This document shows positions 52,733-61,849 of a stretch of DNA of 64,000 nt, one piece after another. The DNA comes from Thiothrix sp. (lineage in GTDB: Bacteria; Pseudomonadota; Gammaproteobacteria; Thiotrichales; Thiotrichaceae), in assembly GCF_028714775.1 (NCBI RefSeq), contig NZ_JAQTLS010000020.1:17688-81687 (forward strand), read 5' to 3'. Position numbers and translations under genes: made by a program. Positions within the stretch are counted from its first letter, which is position 1. Each line of letters opens with the position of its first letter. A model generated the notes under the pieces. That model saw nothing but the letters and a program-made list of their open reading frames with translations, was not told where the DNA came from and made no database searches.

Positions 52733-54970
52733 ATGAACTACGAAGGCATCGAAACCCTCCCCTTGCAGGAATACACCGAGAAGGCGTACCTCGACTATTC
52801 CATGTACGTCATTCTCGACCGCGCCCTGCCGCACCTCGGCGACGGCCTCAAGCCCGTGCAGCGGCGCATCGTTTACGCGATGTCGGAACTCGGCCTGTCG
52901 TCGCTTTCCAAGCACAAGAAATCGGCGCGTACCGTCGGTGACGTGCTCGGTAAATTCCACCCACACGGCGACTCGGCCTGCTACGAAGCGATGGTGCTGA
53001 TGGCACAGCCGTTTTCTTACCGCTACACGCTGGTGGATGGGCAAGGCAACTGGGGTTCGCAAGACGACCCGAAATCGTTCGCGGCGATGCGTTACACCGA
53101 ATCGCGCTTGACCGCCTACGCCAAAGTGCTGTTGCAGGAATTGGGGCAAGGCACGGTCGATTGGCAACCTAACTTCGACGGCACGCTGGAAGAGCCGACC
53201 ATCCTCCCCGCCCGCTTGCCCAATGTGCTGCTGAATGGCGCAACTGGCATCGCGGTCGGCATGGCAACCGACATTCCGCCGCACAACCTGCGCGAAGTGG
53301 TGAATGCTTGCCTGCACCTGCTCGACCACCCGGCTGCAACCTTGGCAGATATGTGCCAATTCATCCCCGCGCCGGATTTCCCCACGGAAGCGGAAATCAT
53401 TACCCCAGCGGCGGATTTCCTCAGCCTTTACGAAAAGGGCAATGGCACATTCCGAATGCGGGCGCGTTACGAGGTGGAAGACGGCGACATCGTGATCACC
53501 GCCTTGCCGTACCAAGTGTCGGGCAGCAAGATTTTGGAACAGATTGCCGCGCAAATGCAGGCGAAAAAGCTGCCACTGGTGGAAGACCTGCGTGACGAAT
53601 CCGACCACGAACAGCCCGTGCGTCTGGTGATCGTGCCACGTTCCAACCGCGTGGATGTGGACATGCTGATGTCGCACCTGTTCGCCAGCACCGATCTGGA
53701 GCGCAGTTACCGCGTCAACATGAACATGATCGGCCTCAATGGACGCCCGCAAGTCAAAGGCTTGCTGCACATCCTCACCGAATGGCTGACCTTCCGCCGC
53801 CAAACCGTCACGCGCCGCCTGCAATGGCGTTTGGATAAGGTCGAAAAACGCCTGCACCTGTTGGAAGGTTTGCTGGTGGCGTTCCTCAACCTCGACGAAG
53901 TGATCCACATCATCCGCACCGAAGATGACCCGAAAAAGGTGCTGATGAAACGTTTCGACCTGAGCGAAATCCAAGCCGATTACATCCTCGACACCAAGTT
54001 GCGCCAACTCGCGCGGCTGGAAGAAATGAAAATCCGGGGCGAACAGGACGCCTTGCAGAAAGAGAAGGAAGAGCTGCTGTCCTTGCTCGGTTCCGACAAG
54101 AAATTGACCAACCTGATCCGTAAAGAGCTGAAGGAGGACGCCAAACTCTACGGCGACGACCGCCGTTCCCCGCTCAAGGAACGTGCCGCCGCGCAAGTGC
54201 TGGACGAGACCGCGCTGACGCCTTCCGAACCCGTGACGGTGGTGGTGTCGAAAATGGGCTGGATTCGTGCCGCCAAAGGCCATGACATTGACCCGACCAG
54301 CTTGAGTTATAAACAGGGTGATGATTTCCTCACCTCGGCTCGCGGGCGTTCCAACCAGCAAGTGGTGTTGCTCGACAGCACCGGGCGCACCTATTCCTTG
54401 CCTGCCAATGGTTTGCCGTCGGCACGCGGGCAGGGCGAACCGCTCACCGGCAAACTGTCCCCGCCTGCCGGGGCGCAATTCCAACACGCGCTGATGGGTA
54501 AGGATAGCGACCAGTACGTGCTGGCATCGGCGGAAGGTTACGGTTTCCTGTGTTCCCTCGCGGACATGCAAAGCCGCGTGAAAGCGGGCAAAGTTACCCT
54601 GACGGCTGGTGATGGGGTAGGCATCCTGCCGCCGCTGCTGGTGACGGATGTGGAACGCGACGCGCTGGCGCTGGTGTCATCTTCCGGTTGCTTGCTGCTG
54701 ATCAACTTGCAGGATTTGCCAGTACTCTCCAAAGGTAAGGGCAACAAACTGCTCAGCCTGAAAAAAGGCGGGCTTGGCATTGCCGACGAACACTTGCTGT
54801 TTGCTACAATTTTACCAGCAGGTGGGCAACTGATCATCCAAGCGGGCAAGCAATTCAAAGCCCTCAAAGGCAGTGCGCTGGATGAATACCGCAGCGAACG
54901 CGGTAAGCGCGGCAAGTTGCTCCCCAAGGGCTACCAGAACGTCACTGGTCTGGAAATTAACGGAAATTAA
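52733..54970 (+). CDS. parC: DNA topoisomerase IV subunit A
   Basis: The 745-residue protein matches ParC from the first residues ([20 protein letters not shown]). The catalytic tyrosine is Tyr121 in [12 protein letters not shown], and the quinolone region reads [12 protein letters not shown] with Ser81 and Glu85, the sensitive state in E. coli terms. A coiled-coil region and a C-terminal domain follow. The enzyme decatenates daughter chromosomes with ParE; parE is not in the window. ParC rather than GyrA is chosen on the C-terminal half and overall match. Confidence 0.95.
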   Translation: MNYEGIETLPLQEYTEKAYLDYSMYVILDRALPHLGDGLKPVQRRIVYAMSELGLSSLSKHKKSARTVGDVLGKFHPHGDSACYEAMVLMAQPFSYRYTLVDGQGNWGSQDDPKSFAAMRYTESRLTAYAKVLLQELGQGTVDWQPNFDGTLEEPTILPARLPNVLLNGATGIAVGMATDIPPHNLREVVNACLHLLDHPAATLADMCQFIPAPDFPTEAEIITPAADFLSLYEKGNGTFRMRARYEVEDGDIVITALPYQVSGSKILEQIAAQMQAKKLPLVEDLRDESDHEQPVRLVIVPRSNRVDVDMLMSHLFASTDLERSYRVNMNMIGLNGRPQVKGLLHILTEWLTFRRQTVTRRLQWRLDKVEKRLHLLEGLLVAFLNLDEVIHIIRTEDDPKKVLMKRFDLSEIQADYILDTKLRQLARLEEMKIRGEQDALQKEKEELLSLLGSDKKLTNLIRKELKEDAKLYGDDRRSPLKERAAAQVLDETALTPSEPVTVVVSKMGWIRAAKGHDIDPTSLSYKQGDDFLTSARGRSNQQVVLLDSTGRTYSLPANGLPSARGQGEPLTGKLSPPAGAQFQHALMGKDSDQYVLASAEGYGFLCSLADMQSRVKAGKVTLTAGDGVGILPPLLVTDVERDALALVSSSGCLLLINLQDLPVLSKGKGNKLLSLKKGGLGIADEHLLFATILPAGGQLIIQAGKQFKALKGSALDEYRSERGKRGKLLPKGYQNVTGLEINGN

Positions 54971-55043
54971 TAGGGAAATGCTTGATTCTCGGGGGAATCA
55001 ACCTAATATTCGGGCATACAACGACCGATAGAGGTAAAGGGTA

Positions 55044-55931
55044 ATGATGCGGATTATTATGTTGGCACTGACCAACTTTGCAGTGATGGCCTTGCTGTAT
55101 GTGACGATGAACATCGTCGGTGCAGTGTTTGGCATCAATATGAGCCAAGGCAGCATGGGCGGCATTTTGGTGATGGCGGTCATCTTTGGTTTTGGCGGCT
55201 CTTTTATCAGCTTGCTGATGTCCAAATGGATGGCGAAACGCAGCATGGGCGTGGAAATCATTGAAACCCCACGCACCGCACAAGAACGCTGGTTAGTCGA
55301 AACCGTGCGTCGCCAAGCCGAAAAGTCCGGGATTGGGATGCCAGAAGTCGGCATTTTCTATTCCCCCGACCCCAATGCGTTTGCCACGGGCGCAAACCGC
55401 AACAATGCCTTGGTGGCGGTGAGCCAAGGCTTGCTCAACAACATGACTGCTGACGAAGTGGAAGCGGTACTGGGGCATGAAATTGGTCACGTTGCCAACG
55501 GCGACATGGTGACGCAGACCCTGCTGCAAGGCGTACTGAACACCTTCGTGATTATCTTTGCCCGCCTGATCGGTTTGGCAATTGATAACTTCTTCCGTAA
55601 TTCTGATGAAGAAAGCAGCGGTGTGGGCTGGGGTTATTACATCGGCTCAATGATCGCGGAAATCTTCTTGGGCTTTGTTGCTACTGCCATCGTCATGTGG
55701 TTCTCCCGTTACCGTGAATTTAAAGCGGACATCGCTGGGGCTGATTTGGCAGGCCGCCAGAAAATGATTAACGCACTGAAGCGCCTGCAAAATGCCCACG
55801 CGGTCAACGACCTGCCGGGCGAAATGGCTGCTTTCGGTATCGCGGGTGGCTTGGGGACAGGCTTGCGTAAAATTTTCATGACCCACCCACCGCTGGAAGA
55901 ACGTATCGCCGCGCTGGAAAACGCCCGCTAA
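55044..55931 (+). CDS. htpX: membrane metalloprotease HtpX
   Basis: The 295-residue protein has two N-terminal membrane helices, an HExxH zinc motif in AVLGHEIGHVANGD (about residue 147), two more membrane segments and the third ligand in YREFKADIAGADLAG. It degrades damaged inner-membrane proteins as part of envelope stress response. The start reads MMRIIMLALTNFAVM, close to E. coli HtpX (MMRI); the second ATG (55047) is better spaced from AAAGGG. Confidence 0.95.
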   Translation: MMRIIMLALTNFAVMALLYVTMNIVGAVFGINMSQGSMGGILVMAVIFGFGGSFISLLMSKWMAKRSMGVEIIETPRTAQERWLVETVRRQAEKSGIGMPEVGIFYSPDPNAFATGANRNNALVAVSQGLLNNMTADEVEAVLGHEIGHVANGDMVTQTLLQGVLNTFVIIFARLIGLAIDNFFRNSDEESSGVGWGYYIGSMIAEIFLGFVATAIVMWFSRYREFKADIAGADLAGRQKMINALKRLQNAHAVNDLPGEMAAFGIAGGLGTGLRKIFMTHPPLEERIAALENAR

Positions 55932-56237
55932 ACCTTTATAATCCCCTGACTCTAGGATCAAGTCCTAGTGAAGGAATTTAGATTATAATTCATAAATACA
56001 ATGGGTTGGGATGTTATCGCCCGACTCATTTCTAAATGCCAATTCCACTCCATGCTACTGATATGCTACCGCTTTTCCTGCTGTATTATCTGGGGGGTAT
56101 TCTAGCCTCTTTTTCTTTGTATGTCTCAATACCGCCTTCTCCAACATAAAATGAGCCTGAAGCGGATGCGTGATTCCAGTACAAAATGAGCCTGACGGGC
56201 TGATGGAACCTGTTTATGATCCACAGGATGAAAACGA
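55932..56237. other. non-coding boundary between core genes and the accessory island
   Basis: No convincing gene. A small hairpin CTAGGA-N5-TCCTAG lies at 55953-55969 without a T-run. An AT-rich stretch follows, then two direct copies of AAAATGAGCCTGA (56148-56160 and 56183-56195). Confidence 0.5.
56148..56195. repeat. tandem direct repeat AAAATGAGCCTGA, possible IS end
   Basis: Two perfect 13-bp copies spaced 35 bp apart. Multiple short repeats of this kind resemble the terminal repeats of IS21-family elements, but no transposase is present, so this would be a relic at most. Confidence 0.3.
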
Positions 56238-57593
56238 TCATGAACCTTGAGGTGCTCGATATTTTGGAACAAGGGAAACATTTCTGGGTAGCACGCAAGC
56301 GCGAACATTACCAATGGCTGCAAATGGTACTGCCACCACAGTGTGTTGCGGCTGATGGAACGGGTTAGCGGTTACGGTGTTTTTCAAGTTAGTCACCGCC
56401 AGTGCAGTTTGCGCGGACTTGTACACTTCCAGTTTCTGGAAATACGTGGCTTTCATCGTCTCAGCCTGCTTAAAAAACACCTCATGCCCACTTTCCCTGT
56501 GTAGCCGTTGGGTTTCCTTAATATCAATTGCCAAGTTGTTCAATTCCACCAGCGTAAGGCCCTCCTGCTTGGCTTGTGCCATCTGCTGCCGCTTACGCCA
56601 TTCCAATGCAGGGGTGCGGTCAAATGTGCCCTCACGTGCCTTGTTTGCCATGTACACCAACAAGCCTATAGGGGTTTTTACGCTTCCGTCCGCCATCTTC
56701 CATGCCAGCGCGTCCAGCACCTCCTGCGCAATCTGGGGGTGCAGCCCGTCCAGTTTTCCCGGTGCTTTTGCCCGTTCTGCCGCTGACAAGCCTGCGGGGT
56801 ATTGCAGGGCCTCGGCGGTGATCCCGCTGGTTTTGGTTTGGCTTGCAGGTATTGGCTGTCCCTCTGCCGGTTGCGGTGCTGCCATTGCTGCGTATTCCCC
56901 CCAAGCCTGAAAACCATCAAGCCCTTGCCCTGCCTGCCCCCAGTGTTCAGGCCAACGCTCCTGCGCGTCTTCGGCTTCTCCCCAACTGTCAGGGGGTAGG
57001 GTTGTAGTGGTTTTGTTATGTTTAGGTTTATTACTGTCTGTTACCAACTCTTGGTAAGCATTTGACCCAGTTTTGGTAAGTTGCCCACCAAGGGTTGGTA
57101 AGGCATTGACCAAGATACGGTTGGTTTCCACCAAGCTTTGGTTGGTGTTTACCAAAACTTGGTTAGCTTCAACCAACATCCGGTTAGTTTCCAGCAAGTG
57201 CTGGTAAGCCTCCCCGTATTCTGGTGCAACTGTTCCAGCTTCGTCTGTTTTGTCTACGGTGATTTCAGCGTAAGCATCGGTTTCACTTGCCCCCATGTTG
57301 GCATTGAAACCGATATAGCTGCTGCCATCCAAAAAGCGTTCAGGGATACGGTATACCGTGCCGTATTTGCCTTGCCCGGCATTCTCGAACAGCCCCATGC
57401 CAACGACCTTGCGCACGGCTGCACGGGCATGGTCACGGCGTAAGCCAGCCAGCTTTTCCAAGCGTGAGTCGGCAAGGTCATCCTCTGCCTTGCCAAAGCA
57501 TAAGGTTTGGCGCATCAGGCAAGCCCATGCCAGCCACTCAGATGCGGCGGGCTTGCGGCGGATGATTTCGTCAAAAACAGCAACCATGTTCAT
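56238..57593 (-). CDS. replication-initiator-like protein with heptad repeats
   Basis: The 451-residue protein begins with what looks like a winged-helix DNA-binding domain (MVAVFDEIIRRKPAASEWLA ... DHARAAVRKVVGMGLFENAG), as in phage O-type or plasmid initiators. A seven-residue repeat follows (LLETNRM, LVEANQV, LVNTNQS, LVETNRI; five units, DNA 57105-57205), probably a coiled coil. Then comes a hydrophilic linker and a helical C-terminal region. GGAGG precedes the ATG at 57593. The C-terminal 25 residues look unrelated and may come from a rearranged 3' end. The initiator call is tentative. Confidence 0.5.
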   Translation of the reverse strand: MNMVAVFDEIIRRKPAASEWLAWACLMRQTLCFGKAEDDLADSRLEKLAGLRRDHARAAVRKVVGMGLFENAGQGKYGTVYRIPERFLDGSSYIGFNANMGASETDAYAEITVDKTDEAGTVAPEYGEAYQHLLETNRMLVEANQVLVNTNQSLVETNRILVNALPTLGGQLTKTGSNAYQELVTDSNKPKHNKTTTTLPPDSWGEAEDAQERWPEHWGQAGQGLDGFQAWGEYAAMAAPQPAEGQPIPASQTKTSGITAEALQYPAGLSAAERAKAPGKLDGLHPQIAQEVLDALAWKMADGSVKTPIGLLVYMANKAREGTFDRTPALEWRKRQQMAQAKQEGLTLVELNNLAIDIKETQRLHRESGHEVFFKQAETMKATYFQKLEVYKSAQTALAVTNLKNTVTANPFHQPQHTVVAVPFAAIGNVRACVLPRNVSLVPKYRAPQGS

Positions 57594-57630
57594 GATGGTT
57601 GGCCTCCGGTTATCTGTTGTTGGTTGGTGC

Positions 57631-58575
57631 TCATGCCCACACCTCGCGTAATTGCCCGGCAAACGTCCGGTTCACTGCCGCCTCAAAGCGGGCATAGTTG
57701 GCATCCCAATGGCGGTAAAACGCCGTGGCGGCCTGTGTTGCACTGACACCCGGTTTCAGCACCCAAAACTTGTGCTTGCCGTTGGGCAGGCCATTGAAGT
57801 ATTGCCTGCGGATGTTGCCCGGCAAGTTGTTGCCAATGTTGTGCATCAATCCCCGTCCAGCCCGTAGCCCCATGCCGTGCGCAAGGCGGTACGTGGCAAT
57901 AGCACCATCACTGCCTTGCTGGTGCGCCATGTAAAGGTTTGCACCCGTGATCGGGATGCCTGCCCGCACTAGCGCGGCGCGGTTGTCGCGTGCCAATAGG
58001 GCAGCAGCACGGATGGAGGCGGCAGCATTGGTACGGTGGTCTGCGCCGCCCGTCACTAAGCCATACCTGCGCCCGGTATCACCCACAAACTGGTACAGCC
58101 CCACCGCCCCGTCGCACCCATTGCGTTGGCAGCGGCGTGCTGATGGGTTGATGCTGGACTCAATCACCGCCATTGCTGCCATGTAACTGGGTGGCAAATT
58201 GGTTTGCCGCCCTGCCGATTCCGCCGCCGCAATGATCCGCCCCTTGCCTTGCAGGTTGTCACGGATCATCACCGGGGTGATTTTGGGCGCTGCCTGCGGG
58301 CTTGCCGTGCTGGCATCCGCTTCTTGGTCAGCCCGGATGTCCCCAAGTTCTTGGGCAAAGTCCGCAAACGACACCGCATCAGCGGCGGACAGCACAAAAG
58401 CCGTAGTAACAGCCGCCGCAACATCAGCCTTGTCGGAAAAGTACTGCGCATCATCCTGTGCGAAGGCGGTCTGGGTGTTCTGGACATGCCGTGCCAGCAC
58501 AGCGGCAAAATCCGGGCTGGCGTTTTGCACCGCCAGCAACGACCCCGACACCGCAATGGTCAATAAGCGCCACAT
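57631..58575 (-). CDS. lytic transglycosylase-like protein of the mobile island
   Basis: The 314-residue protein has an N-terminal hydrophobic segment (LLTIAVSGSLLAVQN) and an SLT-type domain from about residue 120. The catalytic Glu is in YMAAMAVIESSINPSA, and GAVGLYQFVGDTGRRYGL follows it. Such enzymes open peptidoglycan for DNA transfer or virion entry. Its place among small membrane genes fits a phage or conjugation assembly gene cluster. Confidence 0.75.
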   Translation of the reverse strand: MWRLLTIAVSGSLLAVQNASPDFAAVLARHVQNTQTAFAQDDAQYFSDKADVAAAVTTAFVLSAADAVSFADFAQELGDIRADQEADASTASPQAAPKITPVMIRDNLQGKGRIIAAAESAGRQTNLPPSYMAAMAVIESSINPSARRCQRNGCDGAVGLYQFVGDTGRRYGLVTGGADHRTNAAASIRAAALLARDNRAALVRAGIPITGANLYMAHQQGSDGAIATYRLAHGMGLRAGRGLMHNIGNNLPGNIRRQYFNGLPNGKHKFWVLKPGVSATQAATAFYRHWDANYARFEAAVNRTFAGQLREVWA

Positions 58576-58579
58576 GCCG

Positions 58580-58828
58580 CTAGCCCCGTTTGCCTTGCCG
58601 GCTGGTGCAGCACCAGCCCAGCGCCTGTACCAACAGCGACACTGCCAACCATGCCAATGCCCAACCGTAGAATGTGTCGTTATGGCTCAAGGTGGCACGG
58701 AAATGCAGCGTCCTGTCACCCATCAGCGTATTGGCGGCAATGCCTGCCACCCCCAAGGCCAACAGCAAGTTAGTGAGGCGCACCAAGCCCAAGAACGGGG
58801 TGAAAAGTCCAGAAAGCGCATTTTGCAT
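58580..58828 (-). CDS. small membrane protein, two helices
   Basis: The 82-residue protein has two hydrophobic segments (VRLTNLLLALGVAGIAAN and WALAWLAVSLLVQALGW) and a basic, Cys-containing end. No family is recognised. It is in the leftward island operon, 4 bp before the transglycosylase gene. Confidence 0.6.
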   Translation of the reverse strand: MQNALSGLFTPFLGLVRLTNLLLALGVAGIAANTLMGDRTLHFRATLSHNDTFYGWALAWLAVSLLVQALGWCCTSRQGKRG

Positions 58829-58830
58829 GG

Positions 58831-59106
58831 TCAGCCCCCCACCGTTGGTGCGGTTTTGGCGGCATCCATACCCCGATCCATATCACGGATGAAGGGTGCG
58901 GCAAGCACGGATGCCAGCCACAACAGCGCCAAGGGCAACAGCATGAGCACTGCCCACAGCAGCGCCCCATTTTTATCACCTGCCCCATAGGCATGTAACG
59001 CCATGCCCAAGGCCGCAAGGTAAGCCGCCAACATCATGACTGCAAAGGCTTTAGCCACCCAGTACACCGTCCGGTTGACTGCCGTTTGGTTCATCGTGCT
59101 TTTCAT
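58831..59106 (-). CDS. small membrane protein, two helices
   Basis: The 91-residue protein has two strong membrane segments (VAKAFAVMMLAAYLAALGMA and LLWAVLMLLPLALLWLASVL) separated by a short polar loop (YGAGDKNG). No family is recognised. Two base pairs separate it from the next gene in the operon. Confidence 0.6.
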   Translation of the reverse strand: MKSTMNQTAVNRTVYWVAKAFAVMMLAAYLAALGMALHAYGAGDKNGALLWAVLMLLPLALLWLASVLAAPFIRDMDRGMDAAKTAPTVGG

Positions 59107-59109
59107 CGG

Positions 59110-60108
59110 TTAAAACTCCTCACCAACAATGCAACCGGAAACCATTCCCCGCTCCTCAGTACAGACACTGATCCTGCTCTTATGCGGGTCTTTCTTTGCC
59201 CCGACCTCAATATCCCCTTTCGCCCACACGGCATCCGCCCCGCCACCTGTCAGGCGGTCGCCACCCACGCCAGCAGCGGAGCCGAGTGCTGTGCTGGTCG
59301 TCTGGTAGGGGGAAGCCCGTCCGGCTGTCCGTTTGACGGGTTGGTTGCCCATCAGTGATGCCACCCAGTTATTGCCGCTTGCCGCAGGCAGGGTTGTTTT
59401 CTGTTGCGTCACCCCGTGGGGCTTGCCGCCTTTTTTGGCGGTGTATTCATAGTAATAGGGGGAAGGTGCGGTCTTGGCATCACCCGGCATCAGTACTGCG
59501 ACCCAGTTGCCGCCTGATGCCGTGCCACCATGCGCAGCAGTACCGCCGCCCGCAACACGGGCAGCACTTGCCGCTACGGGTTTGCTGCCCGTGCGTGCCG
59601 CTGGTTTGGTGGTGGCAACAGTGGCAACCGCAGCGGCTTGTGGGAGTGCCGCACCGCTGGCAAGCACTTGCCGTGGGGCTTGCCATGTTTGGCGCACGGT
59701 TTGTACAAAGCCAACATTCGTCCCAACCGTGCTTGCTTGTGCCACGGGTGGGGTGGGCATCCTTGCCAGCATCACCACGGGGGCTGACGCCAGCCCATCC
59801 ATGCCTTGCCCTTGCCCAATGGCAGGTGCTGGCCTGACAGTAAGCCCCGCTTTGCGGGCAATGCCTGTTTTGGCATCGGTATCTTTGTAACCGGACTTGC
59901 CGCCATCCCCAAACGGGTTCAGGCCATTGCTGCCCAATACTCCCCAACCGTGCAGGAGTGCCGTGGTGATGACTGCACTTGCCAAGCCACCAGCGGCGAA
60001 TGTCCCGAACGTTTTCAGTTTTGCCCCGGCAGCACCCGTACCCGTGGCGGCACGCGGCTGGGGCGTGGTTGCCCGTGGCTGGGCTGGGGTGTGGTTTTTT
60101 GTGTTCAT
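59110..60108 (-). CDS. membrane-anchored low-complexity protein of the mobile island
   Basis: The 332-residue protein has a Thr/Pro/Ala-rich cytosolic start, one membrane segment (TFAAGGLASAVITTALLHGW) and a long low-complexity exported part. Two copies of a motif, GNWVAVLM and NNWVASLM, occur near residues 210 and 257. Three cysteines occur only near the end. AGGAGAG precedes the ATG at 60108. A virion or transfer-apparatus structural role is possible; not recognised. Confidence 0.6.
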   Translation of the reverse strand: MNTKNHTPAQPRATTPQPRAATGTGAAGAKLKTFGTFAAGGLASAVITTALLHGWGVLGSNGLNPFGDGGKSGYKDTDAKTGIARKAGLTVRPAPAIGQGQGMDGLASAPVVMLARMPTPPVAQASTVGTNVGFVQTVRQTWQAPRQVLASGAALPQAAAVATVATTKPAARTGSKPVAASAARVAGGGTAAHGGTASGGNWVAVLMPGDAKTAPSPYYYEYTAKKGGKPHGVTQQKTTLPAASGNNWVASLMGNQPVKRTAGRASPYQTTSTALGSAAGVGGDRLTGGGADAVWAKGDIEVGAKKDPHKSRISVCTEERGMVSGCIVGEEF

Positions 60109-60112
60109 GGTG

Positions 60113-60340
60113 TCACTCTCCTTCAAGGTAACGGGTAATGCAGGCTTGCAGTGCTGCGGGTTCTTGATCCCCGCACGCCAGCACCGCTTGTTGGTAAGGG
60201 TTGGCATCATTGCCGCTATCGGTTTCCACATAAGCACCCCACGGGGTACTTTCTGTTGCCAGTGGTTCTTGCTCCCCTGCTTGGGTAGCCCCTGCCAAAA
60301 GCAGCAGGGAGGTAAAAATCAGTTCCAGTTTCGTTCCCAT
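60113..60340 (-). CDS. small secreted protein, two cysteines
   Basis: The 75-residue protein has a signal peptide (LIFTSLLLLAGATQAGE) and a short acidic mature part with two cysteines (LACGDQEPAALQACITRY), likely a disulfide. AGAGGA lies 6 nt before the ATG at 60340; an ATG two codons earlier overlaps it. Unknown function. Confidence 0.6.
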   Translation of the reverse strand: MGTKLELIFTSLLLLAGATQAGEQEPLATESTPWGAYVETDSGNDANPYQQAVLACGDQEPAALQACITRYLEGE

Positions 60341-60354
60341 GTCCATTCCTCTAG

Positions 60355-60705
60355 CTAATCGCAGGCAAGCACAAAGCTGTTGTTGCTGCCTACGCTGACG
60401 GTAAAGCTGCGGCTGCGGTTGTTACCGTTGCATTCCAGCCGTGCTTCGTAATTTCCCGGCATCAAATCAAGGCTCAGGCTGTGGGAGTGGCTGGTCTTCA
60501 CCGTGTCACCATCCCTCACCACAACCCAACTCACCTTCTGGAAAGCGGGTGCATCCTTGAGTGTTGCCGCCAAGTTCACCGTGCCGGTGTTAGCTTCTGC
60601 GGCTTCCGCCCTGCCAGCACCGAAGGCGATTGCCAAGAGGCACACCGCCAAGGTTGCTGCTGCCAATGTGTCCGCGATCTTGTCCCCTGTTGTACGTTTG
60701 TTCAT
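60355..60705 (-). CDS. small secreted protein, immunoglobulin-like
   Basis: The 116-residue protein has a signal peptide (LAVCLLAIAFGAGRAEA) and an all-beta mature part (VSWVVVRDGDTVKTSHSHSL, YEARLECNGNNRSRSFTVSV) with two cysteines. It resembles small Ig-like or carboxypeptidase-regulatory folds. Its family is not recognised. AGGTAAG precedes the ATG. Confidence 0.6.
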   Translation of the reverse strand: MNKRTTGDKIADTLAAATLAVCLLAIAFGAGRAEAAEANTGTVNLAATLKDAPAFQKVSWVVVRDGDTVKTSHSHSLSLDLMPGNYEARLECNGNNRSRSFTVSVGSNNSFVLACD

Positions 60706-60857
60706 GTGCTTACCTATTTCTTGTGTCTGTTATTGGTACGTTTCATTTGTGAAAGGCAAAACTTGCCCGTCAGGCTGTTTTTCAGCCTTTGTTCTTGGGA
60801 AAAGTCAGTCAGTTAATGGGTTGTTTGGTCAGGGCGGGTGCTGTGCTGGGGAGTGCT

Positions 60858-61007
60858 TCATGTCTTGCCCCCTTTGGGTTTGCTGCCCTTGTCCCCAGTG
60901 CCAGCCCCTTGCCGTTTCAGCTTGACCAGCTTGCGTTCAAGTTGGTGTTGTTCCTTGGTCAGTGCCACAAGGCGTGACGCTTGTTGTTTTTGGCCGTTGG
61001 TTTTCAT
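60858..61007 (-). CDS. small basic protein, 49 aa
   Basis: A short gene: AGGAGG before an ATG at 61007, 49 codons, then TGA. The product is very basic and helical (QKQQASRLVALTKEQHQLER then KLVKLKRQG), ending in a Gly/Lys tail. Its start overlaps the preceding stop by 4 nt (ATGA), strong evidence of coding. Possibly nucleic-acid binding. Confidence 0.65.
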   Translation of the reverse strand: MKTNGQKQQASRLVALTKEQHQLERKLVKLKRQGAGTGDKGSKPKGGKT

Positions 61008-61162
61008 GGCTTGCCTCCTGCCAGCATCAGCCGGAAACGGGATGGCAGGAAACGGATGCAGCGCAGGAGCGATTCCCGTAGTTCTGCCTCAGAAATGCTA
61101 AACGCCTGTGCCAGCGCCAAAAATGGGGTGTAGTTTTGGTGGGTTGTGGTAGCATTATTCAT
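61004..61162 (-). CDS. small protein, 52 aa
   Basis: An ATG at 61162 opens 52 codons ending in TGA that overlaps the next ATG. The product is helical (YTPFLALAQAFSISEAELRE, then SLLRCIRFLPSRFRLML). Its start overlaps the end of the gp16-like gene by 8 bp. It may be a small regulator of the element; unknown. Confidence 0.6.
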   Translation of the reverse strand: MNNATTTHQNYTPFLALAQAFSISEAELRESLLRCIRFLPSRFRLMLAGGKP

Positions 61163-61406
61163 TGGTTTCGCCCGCTGGTGCTGGTTGTGGGGCTTGTTCT
61201 GGTGCGGCTCTCATCCCTAATGCGATTGCCGCTAGGTGTGCCTGCCCCCACTTGCCGGGTTGGTTTTTGTACAGCAGCGTGTTTACCACATGGATGCTGA
61301 ACCCGTTTTCTCGGCACCACGCAGAAATGTTGATCCCGTTGATGCGGAACCAAGCAAGCACCTCAGCGGGGGTGCGTAGGGTTTGGGCGGGAATCTCTGT
61401 ATCCAT
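61155..61406 (-). CDS. BcepMu gp16-like phage DNA-binding protein
   Basis: The 83-residue protein shows the pattern of the phage-associated BcepMu gp16 family: RTPAEVLAWFRINGINISAW, CRENGFSIHVVNTLLYK and QAHLAAIALGMR, a helix-turn-helix with a conserved tryptophan. It likely acts as an early or transposition-control regulator in phage-like elements. It is the first gene of the leftward operon, immediately after the inverted-repeat control region. Confidence 0.7.
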   Translation of the reverse strand: MDTEIPAQTLRTPAEVLAWFRINGINISAWCRENGFSIHVVNTLLYKNQPGKWGQAHLAAIALGMRAAPEQAPQPAPAGETNE

Positions 61407-61415
61407 TGCAGCGTT

Positions 61416-61532
61416 CTCCTGTTCAAATGTGTGTTGTTGTGGTGATTGTTATGCAATTGAATATAAAAGGCAAGCGATTGTATGGATTCTTTTGATGAAA
61501 TTGCTTTTGGGCAACGCCTACGGGAAGTGCGG
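61416..61532. repeat. 117-bp inverted repeat, left copy
   Basis: This copy spans the region between the gp16-like gene and the repressor gene and includes the repressor's first 17 codons. Its reverse complement matches 63087-63203 with only two mismatches. It holds the ribosome site and probable divergent promoter/operator of both flanking genes. Confidence 0.92.
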
Positions 61533-61844
61533 GGGGGGATGTCTAGGGCAGAGTTCGCAAAAAAACTAGGAGTGACTCCATTAACTGTATCCAAATACGA
61601 ATCCGGTGAGCGGATACCATCTGTGGGATTTTTATACGACGTGGCAACGATGTTTGGAGTGAACCCGAATCGCTTACTGCTTCCGCAGAATGCTCAAGTT
61701 AGTGAAGTAGCTCAACTTAAAGTTGAGCCTGATGAAGCATTATTGCTGGACAAATATCGAAAATCTGAACATAAAGCGATTATCCAAAGTGTTGCAACCT
61801 TAGCAGCAGCAGTTCAACTTACGAATATTGAGAAGGGGAGATAG
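61482..61844 (+). CDS. XRE-family repressor (cI-like)
   Basis: The 120-residue protein has an HTH-3 domain (FGQRLREVRGGMSRAEFAKK, then LGVTPLTVSKYESGERIPSV) and a helical C-terminal half. It is divergent from the gp16-like gene, the standard position for a phage lysogeny or element-control repressor. Its first 17 codons are in the 117-bp repeat. It is followed directly by the secreted protein gene. Confidence 0.88.
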   Translation: MDSFDEIAFGQRLREVRGGMSRAEFAKKLGVTPLTVSKYESGERIPSVGFLYDVATMFGVNPNRLLLPQNAQVSEVAQLKVEPDEALLLDKYRKSEHKAIIQSVATLAAAVQLTNIEKGR

Positions 61845-61849
61845 TGACT

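Noticed and set aside
52601..54571. A 656-codon open frame antisense to parC
   Set aside because: It mirrors the codon pattern of parC, has no ribosome site or recognisable domain, and parC itself is unmistakable.
57105..57205. Possible CRISPR-like or iteron array
   Set aside because: The 21-bp periodicity follows a translated heptad repeat; units are imperfect with no spacers.
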